Assembly (NCBI GenBank): GCA_916610825.1
Contig: OU744453.1
Span: 8,035,845-8,099,844, forward strand
DNA from: Haliclystus octoradiatus
Taxonomy: Eukaryota; Cnidaria; Staurozoa; Stauromedusae; Haliclystidae
Direction: 5' to 3'
DNA: 64,000 nt
Below, one piece after another: positions 42,811 through 54,800 of the stretch. Made by a program: the position numbers and the translations under genes. Numbering within the stretch: the first letter of the stretch is position 1; each line of letters begins with the position of its first letter. Below the pieces are notes generated by a model that had not been told where the DNA came from, did not search any database, and was given only the letters and a program-made list of their open reading frames with translations.

Positions 42811-43919
42811 AATATATTTACAAAGAGCATTTAAATGTCTTGACTAAATGTATATTCATTCAACTTTTTTTCTGCTACCGATATTGATATTATAAAATAT
42901 GTTGATATGCTGCCAAATGAGATCCACATAAAAACTATACGAGTGGCATATTCTCCGAACAACATTTATATTTATAATTGCAGGTTCTCCGAGTTAATAC
43001 ACCAATCAATAATAAGTTAACAATCAAATTATATCGAAGGAGAATGTAAACCTGATGGCGATAAGAATAGAATATAAACTGTCTTTTATTCGAAATAATT
43101 CTGACAAAGAAAGAATCGTGTCGGATTCGGGTTGATATTTTAGGTCTTCGGATCGGATCGGATTTGAAGTGCTTTCTATTGAAGATTTCAGATTTCGAAA
43201 TTTGACTGAGTATTTGTAATTTATAATAATTAATGTGTTCTGGCTTCCTTTCAGTATATAAAATAAAGTTTTTCTGTGTAGATATAACTACGCTAAATGT
43301 ATTAATTTGACAGGTGGCCTCTATACATTTCAATCGACTCAATTGATGTGAAATGAATTTAAGTTTTATGAAGGAAATGATTAAGAGGTCTTGAGTAATT
43401 GTAGATCGTTTCAATGCGTATTGTTTCTCATGTTCTAAACCAAAGTTCACTCTCCGTATTATACAGTGATAGTCATCTAAGTCAACTGTTTAATTATTAG
43501 TGATCTGACCTGAAGTTTTATCTCACAAGGTCCATTATGGACCAACACTAATAGCGTAACAATCTAATGTCATATAAAGCCGATATAGCATTTCACTAAG
43601 CGCTTCACAATAATAAAAGTAAAATATTTACAGCAGTGTAACAACTATATTAATATTAATAACAGTTTAAATTAACATATATGTGAAACCGAAAAAAAAA
43701 ACAAGATTTATGATTAACCTGCTAATTACAATAGGCTATAGAAAAAATACTAGTCTTAGTTTGATTTTGAATTCATTTAATGTGCAGGAAGCTCTCAATA
43801 TTCCAGGTAAGTTGATCCATAGCAACAGAAAAATATTCACCTCCATAGTCCATAGGAAATAAACCTTAAAACACAGGCACAGTATAAAATCACTGAATTT
43901 ATAATTATCAGAAGTACTG
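42811..43919. other. no recognised feature
   Basis: The minus ORF at 42935-43450 (171 codons) has no recognisable domain, is basic and Ile-rich, and looks like AT-rich noise. Confidence 0.4.
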
Positions 43920-44400
43920 AGCTCTGACTTTTTAAATTATAAACAAAAGGAAAGTGTAAGCAAAACAACAGTCGAAGAAAAAATCGAGTAAATACAAAAC
44001 ATGAAGTAAATCATCAATGAAATTCCATTTTATAATTCTTACCTTGAATAAAAAAAGTGAAGTTCTGGCTTACACAACAAAATACATAAACAAAAGGAAG
44101 GCGTCCAGGCTTACACAACAAAATGTATAAACATAAGGATAGTTTAAATAAACTAACATTCGAAGAAAAGGTCGAGGCTATACAAATTACAAAACATCCA
44201 TGAGGTTTCATTTCATATTAATTCGTACTTCAAAACGTGGGCACATGGCTTAGGCTATACAACAAAACATATAAACACAAGGAAAATGTAAACAAACAAA
44301 TAGTCGAAGATAAAAGGTCGAAGGGATACAGATCATGAAGTAAATGTTGAAACGCATGAACATGAAGTAAATCATCCATCAAATTTCATTCCTTGAAGCA
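43920..44400. repeat. degenerate tandem repeat, about 3 units
   Basis: Recurring blocks ACACAACAAAAT-x-TATAAACA-AAGGA, GTCGAAGA-AAAA-GTCGA and CATGAAGTAAATCATC-ATGAAATTCCAT occur around 43940, 44070-44170 and 44255-44400, giving imprecise units of about 150-180 bp. Confidence 0.55.
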
Positions 44401-44470
44401 AAGTATCCTTGCTTTCCTTTCCCTTCTTCACAGCTTTCCATTTCCAACAACTTTGTTATGTAGGCCTGGG

Positions 44471-44704
44471 CTATATATATTTCTGCGTTTCTATTCCGAT
44501 ACAATATACATCTATCAAATCGTAATGTTCACCAGAAGAAAGAAAACGCATAAAGCGCGTTCCAAACATAATGTCATCATAAATAACTTTCAGGTCCCGT
44601 TCATTCTCATCGAATAGTGCTAAAATAGCTTGCTCCACTCCATTGTTAGCTGAAAGTCCGCCATGATGAATTCGATTTGAAATGAAGTGGCATAAACCAT
44701 GCAA
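44471..44704 (-). other. unidentified minus-strand ORF
   Basis: 78 codons with a non-random look (NNGVEQAILALFDENERDLK then DDIMFGTRFMRFLSS). I do not recognise it. The sequence TTTCAG just before the GCTAACAATGG could be a splice acceptor, and an ATGGCGGAC in another frame lies at the same spot. It lies directly downstream (minus strand) of the octamer/CCAAT array. It could be an exon of an unknown gene or chance. Confidence 0.3.
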
Positions 44705-44774
44705 AAATCAGAATAATCTGGATCTCAGTATCTTTCCTGATTCAGATTATTTTGATATGGTTCGGATCAAGCTA

Positions 44775-45095
44775 ATTTGCATATGAGGGGTGCATTTGAT
44801 GTTGCAAAACCGTTCCAATCAGGATACAGAACAGAGCAAAATTTGATCCCGTGTGAGGCTTCAAGCGAGCTCATTTGCATATGAGGGGGTGCAAATGATC
44901 AATGCCGCGCCAATCACAAGGCAGAAAAGTGCTGTTTCTTTTGTGTCAAACTGACTCATTTGCATACGATGGGGCGCATTTGAAGTTACCAAGCCACGCT
45001 AATCAGTAGACAGAGATTGATTCATGGCTTCTTTTGTATTAAGACAAACTCATTTGCATATGATGGGGTGAAATTGATAAAAGCCGCTCCAATCA
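44775..45095. promoter_or_regulatory. four-unit octamer plus CCAAT array
   Basis: ATTTGCAT occurs at 44775, 44873, 44958 and 45052, each followed by A(T/C)GA(G/T)GGGG. At 37-41 bp after each is CCAATC (44815, 44910, 45089; the third unit has the degenerate GCTAATC at about 44999). Unit spacing is 98, 85 and 94 bp. The octamer is the POU-factor site and CCAAT the NF-Y site; the pairing recalls histone H2B-type and snRNA promoters, but the array may belong to a repeat. Confidence 0.55.
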
Positions 45096-45391
45096 AAAGG
45101 TTTGATAAAATTGATTCGTCAGACATTCACATCTTTGGATGAAACAAGATCAGAATCTTTCAGAAAAGGATTAACAAGAAAAAAACAATCCTCCTATCTC
45201 GAATTTTGGCTTAGATGAAAACTTTCGTTTTCCTTTGGATTATTATTAAAAGTAGTAATTACGTCATTTCGAAAGTTACGAAGGGGTGCAAGCGCTCCTT
45301 TTGCATCTCCTAGATCCACCCATGCTCCTCTCCTTCCAATATTTTTCTATAAGCAGCAATCTCCATATGAAGGACAATTTTAACGCTCATT

Positions 45392-46083
45392 GATAATCAC
45401 TTGAAAAAAACTTGTATCATGATTGGTGGATTTGTACAACGTGTTTAGCAGTTATGTCAAGACAACCCACGAAATTCCATTGCAACCCCTAAAAGCGTGC
45501 AGGTATAGGTCTATACTCGCACATGTGCGGTCATAGACCTATACCTGCACGGTTTTAGCCAAAAAACTAGAACGCATGGTTTGAAAATGGCGACTAGCTG
45601 TGACAGATTGAATATTTTTTCATAAAATCAACTTAAATGTATACTCTGTAATTGAAAATTCAATTGAGAAATTAAAAAAAAGTAACAACTTGGGATTTGC
45701 TATATTCAGATGTAACTTTTACTATTTTAATATATATATATATTTCTAATATTGCAAACATATTGAATTCTTCGCGTTATATTTTTAAATGATATTTTTA
45801 ACAATTTCATTCAAATTGCATTTAATGATTAATCAATGACCCATTAAATTAGCCAAAACAAATCGTTGTTGTAGTGAAATTGATGAGAGATAATTGATGT
45901 TCCAGACAAAGGTTATGTTACATGATTATTAAAATGATTACATCAATCTTTGTTCGTGGGCCATCGAAATTTAGACACACTCGTTCTCTAACAACAAACT
46001 CGAAATCCATATCGTAAACGAGGCGGCCTCGTTTACGATATGGATTTCTCGTTTGTTGTTAGTGAATTCGTGAATCTAAATGT
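45392..46083 (-). repeat. repeat B, copy 2 (inverted), with MITE insertion
   Basis: Reverse-complement match to 33099-33650. Terminal hairpin 45964-46083 with apex ACGAGGCGGCCTCGT, more perfect than in copy 1. A segment of about 135 bp containing its own palindrome (45489-45559) interrupts it after ACGTGTT (about 45447) and is absent from copy 1. Confidence 0.72.
45489..45559. repeat. palindrome inserted in repeat B
   Basis: Arms CTAAAAGCGTGCAGGTATAG and complement around a short GC-rich centre (CGCACATGTGCG). The DNA could extrude as a 30-bp stem cruciform. Confidence 0.8.
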
Positions 46084-46099
46084 AATCCCTTATTAGTTC

Positions 46100-46798
46100 A
46101 GCATGCTTACGATGTAAATTTGATACATCATCTTTTAATCCTCTCATAATTTTGAGATTACGACGATTGATTTCTTCTGCGTGTTTCTCCTTGTCCATAT
46201 TTCTCATATGCTCCAATTCCTGAACATGTTTTTCAAGTGATAAAGCTTATGACTCAAACAAGCCATATTCATTCTTGGCGATGTCCTTCCAATTCTTCTC
46301 TCACTTCATCAAGTGTTTCCCTCAATAATGAATCACATGTAGAACGGAAATCAGTTTGATCAATTCTTGCATAACTTGCTTCAGTTAATTGTGCCTTTGT
46401 TTGCATTAGTTGCTTTTCGCAAACCTTGCGTTTGAACTTGATTTTCAAGATCAACTCTATTCAAAGTTTCGCCTTAAGAACAGCGCGAGCGTTTTCAATT
46501 GCTGCCTCTAATTTTGCAATTAGACCTCGCAATTCTTTTAATTTCCTTTCTAAATTACGTTTGTCTTCTGTGAGGTCTGACAGTCGATGTTCTTTTTCAT
46601 GAAGACGTTTTTCTAATATTTGGAGATCAGTTTCTGCTTTCTTTCTCAAGGCTTCGTCGTTCTCAAACTTTTCGGCAAGCCAATGATTCATTCGAATTCT
46701 CGAGTTGAACATGCCCTTCACACCTTAGTGACAAGGAACTTCTAATTCCTTCTTATAAAGTGCCTTTACATCTCCTATTTCTTTGCCCGTCAAATATT
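46100..46798 (-). pseudogene. lamin-type intermediate filament rod fragment
   Basis: Read on the minus strand through frame changes: KEIGDVKALYKKELE, a stop, NDEALRKKAETDLQILEKRL, LSDLTEDKRNLERKLKELRG, LIAKLEAAIENARAVLKA, then shifted ETLNRVDLENQVQT, then CEKQLMQTKAQLTEA, TLDEVREELEGH, and shifted again EKHVQELEHMRNMDKE, NLKIMRGLKDDVSNLH. Order and motifs (KLEAALxxA, RVDxENQLQ, ExRxxHExR-type repeats) match coil 1B of nuclear lamins. One stop and at least two frame changes in about 230 codons, no visible splice sites: a pseudogene, possibly processed. It starts right at the hairpin end of repeat B. Confidence 0.7.
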
Positions 46799-46959
46799 AT
46801 TTGGCAAATACTGTAGGTATCCTGGCTTCCATGGCATTAACACTTGCACTCTATTCGAATTTTCATTCAATGAATTGATGCGTTTATCATGTTTTACAAA
46901 CGCTGCATCATTTCTTTTCTTTCCTTTTCTGAACAGGAACATTCTGGAGTTGCTGCAGT

Positions 46960-48087
46960 TCCTAACATGTCACTAACAAACGTTCTTCTTTTGTCTTCTT
47001 CAAAATTTTCTAATGAAAAGTGATTGGCCTTCATAACTCTTATTCGGGATGTATTTTTGTTTCTTCTCTTTATTTTTCACAGCAATTGGATATTTTTCAA
47101 CATGCTGTGGATGGCATAGCGTATCTTGATCACGAAGTAAATATGTTTGATTATTTCCTATCAAGATGTCGATTTCTTCCCCTTCTTTATATACACTATT
47201 TACAACATTCTTTAGATATCCGTTGGTTGCAAACAAGCGTCACTGCATAATTTGTACGAAATCTCCTTCATTATAAAAATTAATTCAGTGTCAATAGCAG
47301 GACCAACGTCGTTCATTTGCTTTCTAAATAATCTGACAATTCTAATATATGATCGGATTAAGATAGGATCCTGAGATTTGAGATATTTGATGTCGCTATA
47401 AACCAGATCTTGTACACTTTCTTTCTTCACAATACTATGGTCAACTTCATTTCATACTTCCTTCATAGTTCTGCAGTTTCTAACCATTACCTGATGTTCT
47501 GCAGGTACAACATCCAATAGTCTAGTTATTTTCATCCGATCAGGTTTTTTCGTTTACTTCTTTCATGGTGTTTTTGAAGAGTCGACGCCAGCCAAGAAAC
47601 TCTCTATGATCTCCATTCCAACTTGGTACTTTCAGTCCATTGAGTCTTATTGATTTTACAGATATCAAGTTAGTCAAAATATGGGCTGTTGCCTTTTGGG
47701 ATTCATCTAAACTTTTGTGCTGCATGTCCAGTCTAGCTACTAGTTTTTGTAGGACCTTTATTTGAGTGTCGCTCGCATTTGGTTCTGTTTTACTGACAAC
47801 CAACTTTTTTTCATTAAACTTTGTTAAACCATCCCTCTACAATGGAAAAATTGTTCAATTGAGTCAAAATCAATGTCTTTATCACACTCAATCTAAACCT
47901 CATTGTCATTTGCTCGTATGTCTTGCAATGCCATCATATCTATTAGTTCTTTTACTTTGTGAAATGCTTCATTAAATAAATCAATGTCTGAATTGGTTTC
48001 TATGATAGTTTGAAATTCTGCATAGGAATAATTAAACCCTGATTTTTGATATTTACGTTTCCTCTCTAATACAGTTTTCTCTGCCAT
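46960..48087 (-). pseudogene. broken BEL/Pao-like gag-protease region
   Basis: Minus strand pieces in order: a 48087-47893 N-terminal piece (MAEKTVLERKRKYQKSG), 47803-47540 with LNGLKVPSWNGDHREFLGWR (DUF1759-like gag motif), 47430-47212 (KKESVQDLVYSDIKYLKS, helical), and 47236-47000 with EIDILIGNNQTYLL (the DxLIG-type protease-domain motif of BEL/Pao). Stops and shifts between all pieces. A CGTGGTATCAACAACAAG run near 48160 may mark the leader. Independent of the gag at 39718. Confidence 0.65.
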
Positions 48088-48675
48088 AACTATATACAGT
48101 AATCATAAATCTGTAGCACTATAATTTAGATTGTTTCTTGATTTCATAACATTTCGTTCGTGGTATCAACAACAAGCCGTTTAGTACCCAACAATATTTC
48201 TTTATTATTCTAAACAAACAAAGTTAACAAACAACATTAAATAACAACAATTAATTGAACAATATCAAACACAAATACTCATTATCATAAAAAAACTTAA
48301 TAAAATTAGTTTGGCTTCTAATTCTTGATCTATACCATATAATATAGCTCTAATTAACTATGTTAAACTCTTTCATTAAAATCAATTAACATGCCACATG
48401 GCCTTCAAAAATTCGTCCTTATTAATTAGCCTCAAATAAAACAGTCAGTGATACATACAACAGTCAACATACGCTGAATGAGGGATTGCTTAATGCAGTT
48501 CTGCTTGAAAGAGGGACAATGGCAAAGCGAATGAAAAGCTTCTTGAATATTTGATGTTTAAATTGACTGAGTTTTAAGCTAAAAAAACAAGCATTGTACA
48601 CACATAGAGACAACGTCATGTATAGGCTAATATAGCAAACCAAATTGATATATGAGTCCGTGATATAGTCAACAT
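48088..48675. other. 3' flank of transporter gene, no recognised feature
   Basis: Between the gag relic and the transporter stop codon; presumed 3' UTR of the transporter on the minus strand. Confidence 0.35.
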
Positions 48676-49644
48676 TTATAATCTTTGCCAGCCAATTCCA
48701 ATAGATGAAACTAGAACCAAAAAGCCACCTATAAATGTTGCAATTGATGGGATAAAATTGAATGCAAAATATTGCAATACAATGGCATATATAACATCAA
48801 TATTACGAATCAATGAATTAGGGACAGCAGTTTCAAGTTGAAGACCTTCTGCAAATAACGTGTATGCAAAATATGACAATAACGATAACCAAATGATTAA
48901 AAACCAAACATCAATTGGTATGTTGACAACAAATGTTCCTTTGCTGACCGACAGTATCAGTAGAAGGATCGTACCAAGAAGAGATGGATAAAATAATATA
49001 AGAACAATATCACACTTCTGACCACTCCATCTTGCAATTACGGAGAATATTGAATCTGTAGTTGCAGTCAAAATACAGAGTAAAACTCCTGTCATATAAT
49101 TGGATGTACCTTGATGTGACCACGTTTCATTAACCCTATTGGCCTTACTTAGATCTTCTAATCCAAATAGACTTGGTTTGGATAATATGACCACACCAAA
49201 GCAGCTCATAATACCAAATACAGCATCTCCAATGGTAACATGTTCACGAAGTAATACGTAACCAAAAAGACATGCTATTACAGGTCGTGTCATCAAAATT
49301 ACGGTACAATCGGAAATTGGTATATATTCAAACGCAGCATAAGAAGCTGCTATACTTATAATATTACATAAACCCATTGTTACAAGATAAGGTATATTTC
49401 TATAAGTTGTGCCATATAAATGGATTTTGGATACAATTATGACTGAAACTGCTATAATCAATTGTATTGCACAGCGAAACCATGCGATTTGTATTGCATC
49501 TGGAATAATTTTCAGCGGATGATTCGTCAAACGTATTTGTTTGACCATAAGGAGCGATAACATCATAGTAAAACCACCAAAAGTTGTAAACGATAGACCT
49601 ATAGCTCTTGAATTACTCTGATAAAATGCAAGTAGCATGCCCAT
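48676..49644 (-). CDS. SLC35G/EamA-like drug/metabolite transporter, intronless
   Basis: 322 residues, uninterrupted, with about ten hydrophobic membrane segments in two EamA-type halves. Recognisable pieces: an N-terminal segment then WFRCAIQLI (the EamA R in TM2), SYAAFEYIPISDCTVI, TRPVIACLFGYVLLREHVTIGD (end of EamA repeat 1), FGVVILSKPSLFG, then repeat 2 with LLCILTATTDSIFSVIARW, and a final TFIGGFLVLVSS. Order and spacing fit the SLC35G1 group (about 320-365 residues). Substrate of these proteins is not settled; location likely an internal or plasma membrane. Start chosen at the only early Met. No intron is visible; a retrocopy origin is possible but the frame is intact and clearly under constraint. 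Head to head with DPH1. Confidence 0.82.
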   Translation of the reverse strand: MGMLLAFYQSNSRAIGLSFTTFGGFTMMLSLLMVKQIRLTNHPLKIIPDAIQIAWFRCAIQLIIAVSVIIVSKIHLYGTTYRNIPYLVTMGLCNIISIAASYAAFEYIPISDCTVILMTRPVIACLFGYVLLREHVTIGDAVFGIMSCFGVVILSKPSLFGLEDLSKANRVNETWSHQGTSNYMTGVLLCILTATTDSIFSVIARWSGQKCDIVLILFYPSLLGTILLLILSVSKGTFVVNIPIDVWFLIIWLSLLSYFAYTLFAEGLQLETAVPNSLIRNIDVIYAIVLQYFAFNFIPSIATFIGGFLVLVSSIGIGWQRL

Positions 49645-51737
49645 TGCAATATATGTAAAATAATTGATATTTTAAAGGTTATAAAATTGTAGCATCGATT
49701 GCATTCATGATAATCGTGGCTTGATTTGCTTGAATTGCATTGTCTGTCAATATCTTTCAAATCCTTTCAAATGTACAAATTACTCTCCAGAAATCACCGT
49801 CTATTATATCTTTTGAAATATTTTCCAATCATTCCATTGATTTCGGCCTGTCAAATACGAATGACCATAGGTCCGTGATGATTTTTGAATTCTTGAGTAG
49901 TTTACTTTGTTTATCTGACTATTCTACGCGAGTCATGTGATATAAACTCCCGATAATTGATTCAAAGTCAATATCGATCCTTTCCTACGTCACGTAGCTC
50001 GTGGATTTTAAAACTCGATCACGTGCCTTACTCACTCAATCGACACACAAACGATTAATAAATGTGACAAACAAAACCCTATATAATCCTAATCTACTTT
50101 TAAATTTACGCTAAATCCATTTGTATGTCTGTAGTTAAAAGTCGTGGTAGTGATCCAATTAGATGCGGTTAATGTCATCTTTAGCTTCGATAAAGATGCG
50201 GTAAAGATAAGTTGTAGATGCCACAGATTATAACGACCAGATACGGCACTGAACGTTCGAAAAATGTGATTGGTCAAATAACGGCCATTATGTTTGTTGC
50301 CTATTTTTGACGCATTTCATCAATGTCCATTACGATTTTCGGGATTTATCGACAAAATGATACTTGAAATAATTCAAATTTGAAGCTGAATTCAGCCTTT
50401 CTCAAGCTACTCAATGCAAGTGGATGGATGGTACGCTATACGTAAAATTCAAAATCATAATTTTGATATTAGCAAATTTATTTTAAATGCCATAAATTCA
50501 AAAACCTAAAAAGTCTACGGTTGAAATGAAGAAAGGACGACAATAATTATAGTTTATAACATAAATTTCATTGCAAACTGTAAAATAATATGCACTGATG
50601 CTTGGTGATACGGAATAACGCAATTACAGTCAAATAAAAGGCTATTTGGAGTGGATTTTGTACTGCTTATGTTTTTGCCATAATTTTCGATCGAATACGA
50701 TCACACGCACTCCAAAACAACGGCATTTCAAACAGCCTCATACATTCGATAAATTAATGAAGTCATATTATGAAATATTATTTGCAATTTAACTGTGAAA
50801 TTTATTTACCAAAAACTGCTTGTATTCATAATTTATATTCAATTGCTCTCTTCAGTAAAATCAATGTCTTTGTTCAACTTTCATAAGTCAATAATCTGCG
50901 CATGCGTATTTGACTGCCGGGACTCCTGCTTTTTTCAACCAAAGACCCGGGACTCTATCCACGTCTATAAAATATTGTCTTCCAGTTCACAATATACCAT
51001 TATCAAACGATTATCTCAAAATAGAAGAAATACTTTCCTGTTATTTTCTTTTAGCATGAAAATTGGGCGCAAAAGAAACATGTAATTAAGTAATTTGCCT
51101 TTGAAATAGGTGCAAATTTATCGTGTTTTTCCATTGCGATTTTAGCGCGTAACTGCAGCCAGGTCATCGAGGGGCAACATACATAATGGCGTCCGAGAAC
51201 AATTGAATTCGAAAATACAATGAATTCGACTTTCAGTGCAGTATCTGGTCGTTATAATCTGTGGTAGATCATGGGTAGATGCGGACATAGAAAGAACTGA
51301 ATAGTTGTGACTAATTTAAATTAGATGCTGTAAAATTACTAACTATCTACAAAAAACTGACGTACTGAATAGTTACGAATGATTATCTGGGGGTAAATAG
51401 ACAAAACGCTAAAAAGCAGCGGACATCAATATTTCTTTATATTATTTCTATATTTAAACTTTTGAAGGATTGTTCTTTTCAACAAGCGGGTGCCTGACAA
51501 ATCGAAATGGGTTGTGAATTCATTTTATGCGAACTATAACACTCGCTTTGAATCTGAGAGCTTCGAAAACAGAGAGAGGCTGCTGCCAAATGCCTACCGA
51601 AAGAAAAATAAAAGAAAATGTTCTGAAAAAACGAATTGCTGAATTTGTTAAAATTTTAAAGCAAGCCACAATTAAATTATAGAATAGAGGGAACGATGTA
51701 ACATTACTGCTAATTTCAACTGACTAAACATTTAAAA
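49645..51737. promoter_or_regulatory. shared upstream region of transporter and DPH1, with inverted repeat
   Basis: 50211-50249 (CCACAGATTATAACGACCAG core) recurs inverted at 51232-51270, with the ACATAATGGC motif also mirrored, so a decayed TIR element of about 1.06 kb probably fills most of the gap. E-box CACGTG occurs near 50012. No TATA box convincingly placed. Confidence 0.45.
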
Positions 51738-51813
51738 ATGTCAAAAGATGGTGATGAATCGGCTGGGACTGTTGTAGTTTCAGCAAAATCTTCCAACCCG
51801 CGTTCTATTTTGG
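51738..51813 (+). CDS. DPH1: DPH1 exon 1
   Basis: ATG at 51738, 25 codons plus one base, donor TTTTGG|GTAAGT. The N-terminal residues are Ser/Ala/Val-rich and poorly conserved in the family, so this start is the least certain part; the phase fit to exon 2 supports it. Confidence 0.72.
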
Positions 51814-54800
51814 GTAAGTACGTAAAAGTTTTATAGCCTATATATAAGCTGATTTATTAGATTTTTGAGGAATATATCCTGGACCAGGTTAGGACTTGGT
51901 CACTTGAGTTTATTCTATGTATAACTTTATAAATGATTCTTATGGGGTCGGCATGGAGGAGACAGAAAACATGCAGTTAACTTAAGTAATAATGATGTAT
52001 TCTTCACAACCAGACTGGGTTTCTCGGTGGGTGTAAAATACCGACCCGCCGACTCGCCGACCACACAGACCAGCTTGATTTAATCTAGAATTTCTGGGTT
52101 GACATGACGAATACTTCACGGCGTTGTACAGAATATTTTGTAAGAACTTTTTGCTGAAGATTTATAAATTTTCTTTAATAGGTATGTTCTCCAGTCGAAT
52201 TAATTCTTTCAATTTGTTCAGCTCAACAATTCAACTGGGAAAGCATCGCCACAATTATGGCAAGCACATCAATCCACATTGTTTTTATTTCGTAGTATTA
52301 AATACATATTTACGAGATGTGGATTGTTATTATTCCTGTTATTGTTATGTGGAACCTTGACTGTAAATTGTCAATGCTTTCCCAGCTGAATTGTTGAGCT
52401 GAACAAATTGGAAGAATTAATTCGACGGAGAACATACCTATTAAAGAAAATTTATAAATCTTCAGGACTTCAGCAGACATCGTATGATCGTATTTATTTT
52501 CAAGATAATAAATAATGAAGCAAAAGTTGCACTTGCGCGGACCGTCGGACGAATGTGTACATTCCCATCAAAATCATATACAGTATGGCTTGGAAGTTTC
52601 AATTCTATCCTATTCATGCTTTCATGATGCTTTGAGGATCACTAAATATGAAGCTTATCACATTTATCGGTCATATTTATGGAGAAATAATAAATATTGT
52701 ATATATGAATCAAAAAGTTCATACAAAATATTCTGTACAACGCTGTGAAGTATTCGTCATGTCAACCCGGAAATTCTAGATTAAGTCAATCTGGTCTGTG
52801 TGGTCGGCGAGTCGGCGGGTCGATATTTTACACCCACCGTGGGTTTCTTGTATTTCGCGCAGCGAATGAAAATCTTACTGAAAAATTGTGGAGTTTATTG
52901 TCATCCTACGGAAAGTTTACCGCAGATTACGTCATCGTGAAAACGAGGCTACGGTAAAAAAAATCAAATACAACGTGGAGAATAAGCCAAAAAGGGCGAA
53001 AACACATAGTAACTTTGTCAAATTTTATCAAAATGCCAGGGTGCGTCTGAGAAGGGACTATTTGCTCAGCAGATATGTCCGCCGTGCAGTATAAGGATAT
53101 CAGTCTGGGTTCACGATGATCAACAAGCAAGAGAGAGAAACGACACACATGCAAAATGAAAATACACATAACAGTTATTAATCACATGACAATACAAAGC
53201 ACCAATCACAATACATCACGAATTGTCACATGACATCACATGCACTCAAACAATACAATTATGTGAGCAACATGCACAATACCTAAAATACCATGTGACA
53301 TCATACATTACACATCCTAAACACAACACTTCACACAGATATATAACTGAGACCAGGAAGATGTGTTACCATAAACAATATTAAAACTAAATCCTACGTG
53401 CCCACCTGATCTCAAGATCACATACTACATAATTATATCAATATGTAGTGTGTGATTAACAGTAAGTGCGGCCTTGGTGTAGTGGCTAGGGTGTTGGACC
53501 ACGACCCGCAGGGTCTCGGGTTCAATCCCTGTCCGAAGCACTATAGGTTGGCGTCAGGAAAGGCATCCGGCTATTAAACGCACACAAGCTTCAAAATACT
53601 AACAAATTATTAACTTCCACCCGGGTGAAAAAAAGTTGTAAGCTTACCCGGTTCGTGGAAAAATGATAATTAAAAAAAAATAAAAAAAAATATATCGCAA
53701 CACGATAAACATAATAAACTATTTAACAGACAATAACAAGCTATCAATACATAATACTCAAACATTCTTTCAAGACATCATACAACACATTCCACTTAGC
53801 AAAAAATCTCTAAACAATAGAACCATTATTTACTAAATTTAACTGCAATACAATTCATTCTTGTCCAACTTCCAAAATATTCTTCTTTATATTCAGACTA
53901 CCTTTAACCAAAAAACCAATTTCACGTCAAAACAAATTTAATACAATATAAAACACACAAATTTTAAAACAGGTAATTGATGCTGACAATTGACTTAAAT
54001 ATATATTTGACTGGCTCTGTCTGCATCATCTCGTGCAGAGTCTCACATACATCCCTCGCCCCTTCCATTTGGCATTTCACCAAATATCAAAATTTCAAAA
54101 CATATAGGTCCTTCATGGACACTCATGGCCGGCTTCATGCATATTAATGTACCTAGCTGCATGAATCTTTTGGGACAGAAACCAGCCAATAAACTATTAC
54201 AGTAGGCCTATAAATCAATTGTCAATATCATACAAAATATTTAAACACAATCAAGCAATGGTTAACTTTGCTTCGATATCATAATTAAAAACCATAATTC
54301 CATAATTCAACAATCCGTAATAACCAATATCAATAACCATATTAAACCATCAACCACATTCATATTCTTTCTTTGTATCACAATAAACTGTTTTCAATCT
54401 CTTGAATCTCTCTTTTCATAATCTTCTTATCATCTTCTCGCTGTCTTTATTTCATTTTTAATCATAACACATTTTAATCAATCTCTTTCCCATTCTTTTA
54501 TATTTACTATCACAACAACAACAACTGGTCTCCTCCACGCCTTTCCATTGACAAATTGGCCTGGCCTGTTAGCTTTTAAGATTCTTATGGGGTTGTCATG
54601 AAGGAGACAGAAAACATGCAGTTAACTTCACGTAATAAACAATTAATTCTTCACAATAATCAACAAGCAGGAGAGGGAAAAGATAAGCATGCAAAATACA
54701 CATAACAGTTACTAATCACATGACAACTGTAATAAAAAGAACAAATTTTGTAATTGAAATAAAACTGATGCTGGAATTGAACAGCCTACTTACCAAGATT

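Larger units (their letters stand above)
51930..54730. repeat. dispersed repeat pieces in DPH1 intron 1
   Basis: GATTCTTATGGGGT-x-GGAGACAGAAAACATGC at 51937-51985 recurs at 54587-54630; ATCAACAAGCA(A/G)GAGAG with CACATAACAGTTA-TAATCACATGACAA at 53117-53190 recurs at 54657-54728. These look like parts of one repeat family split by the MULE-like MITE and SINE. Confidence 0.55.

Noticed and set aside
42935..43450. 171-codon minus ORF as a gene
   Set aside because: No domain pattern, no signal or splice support, composition typical of AT-rich noise.
43920..45095. CRISPR-like array
   Set aside because: Eukaryotic context, imprecise units, no constant spacers; ordinary degenerate tandem repeats.
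46461..46721. a coiled-coil gene such as a tektin or cilia protein
   Set aside because: Order of motifs across frame changes fits lamin coil 1B better, and the frame is broken.
53468..53545. a functional tRNA gene
   Set aside because: tRNA-like head only; followed by a conserved SINE core and A-rich tail.
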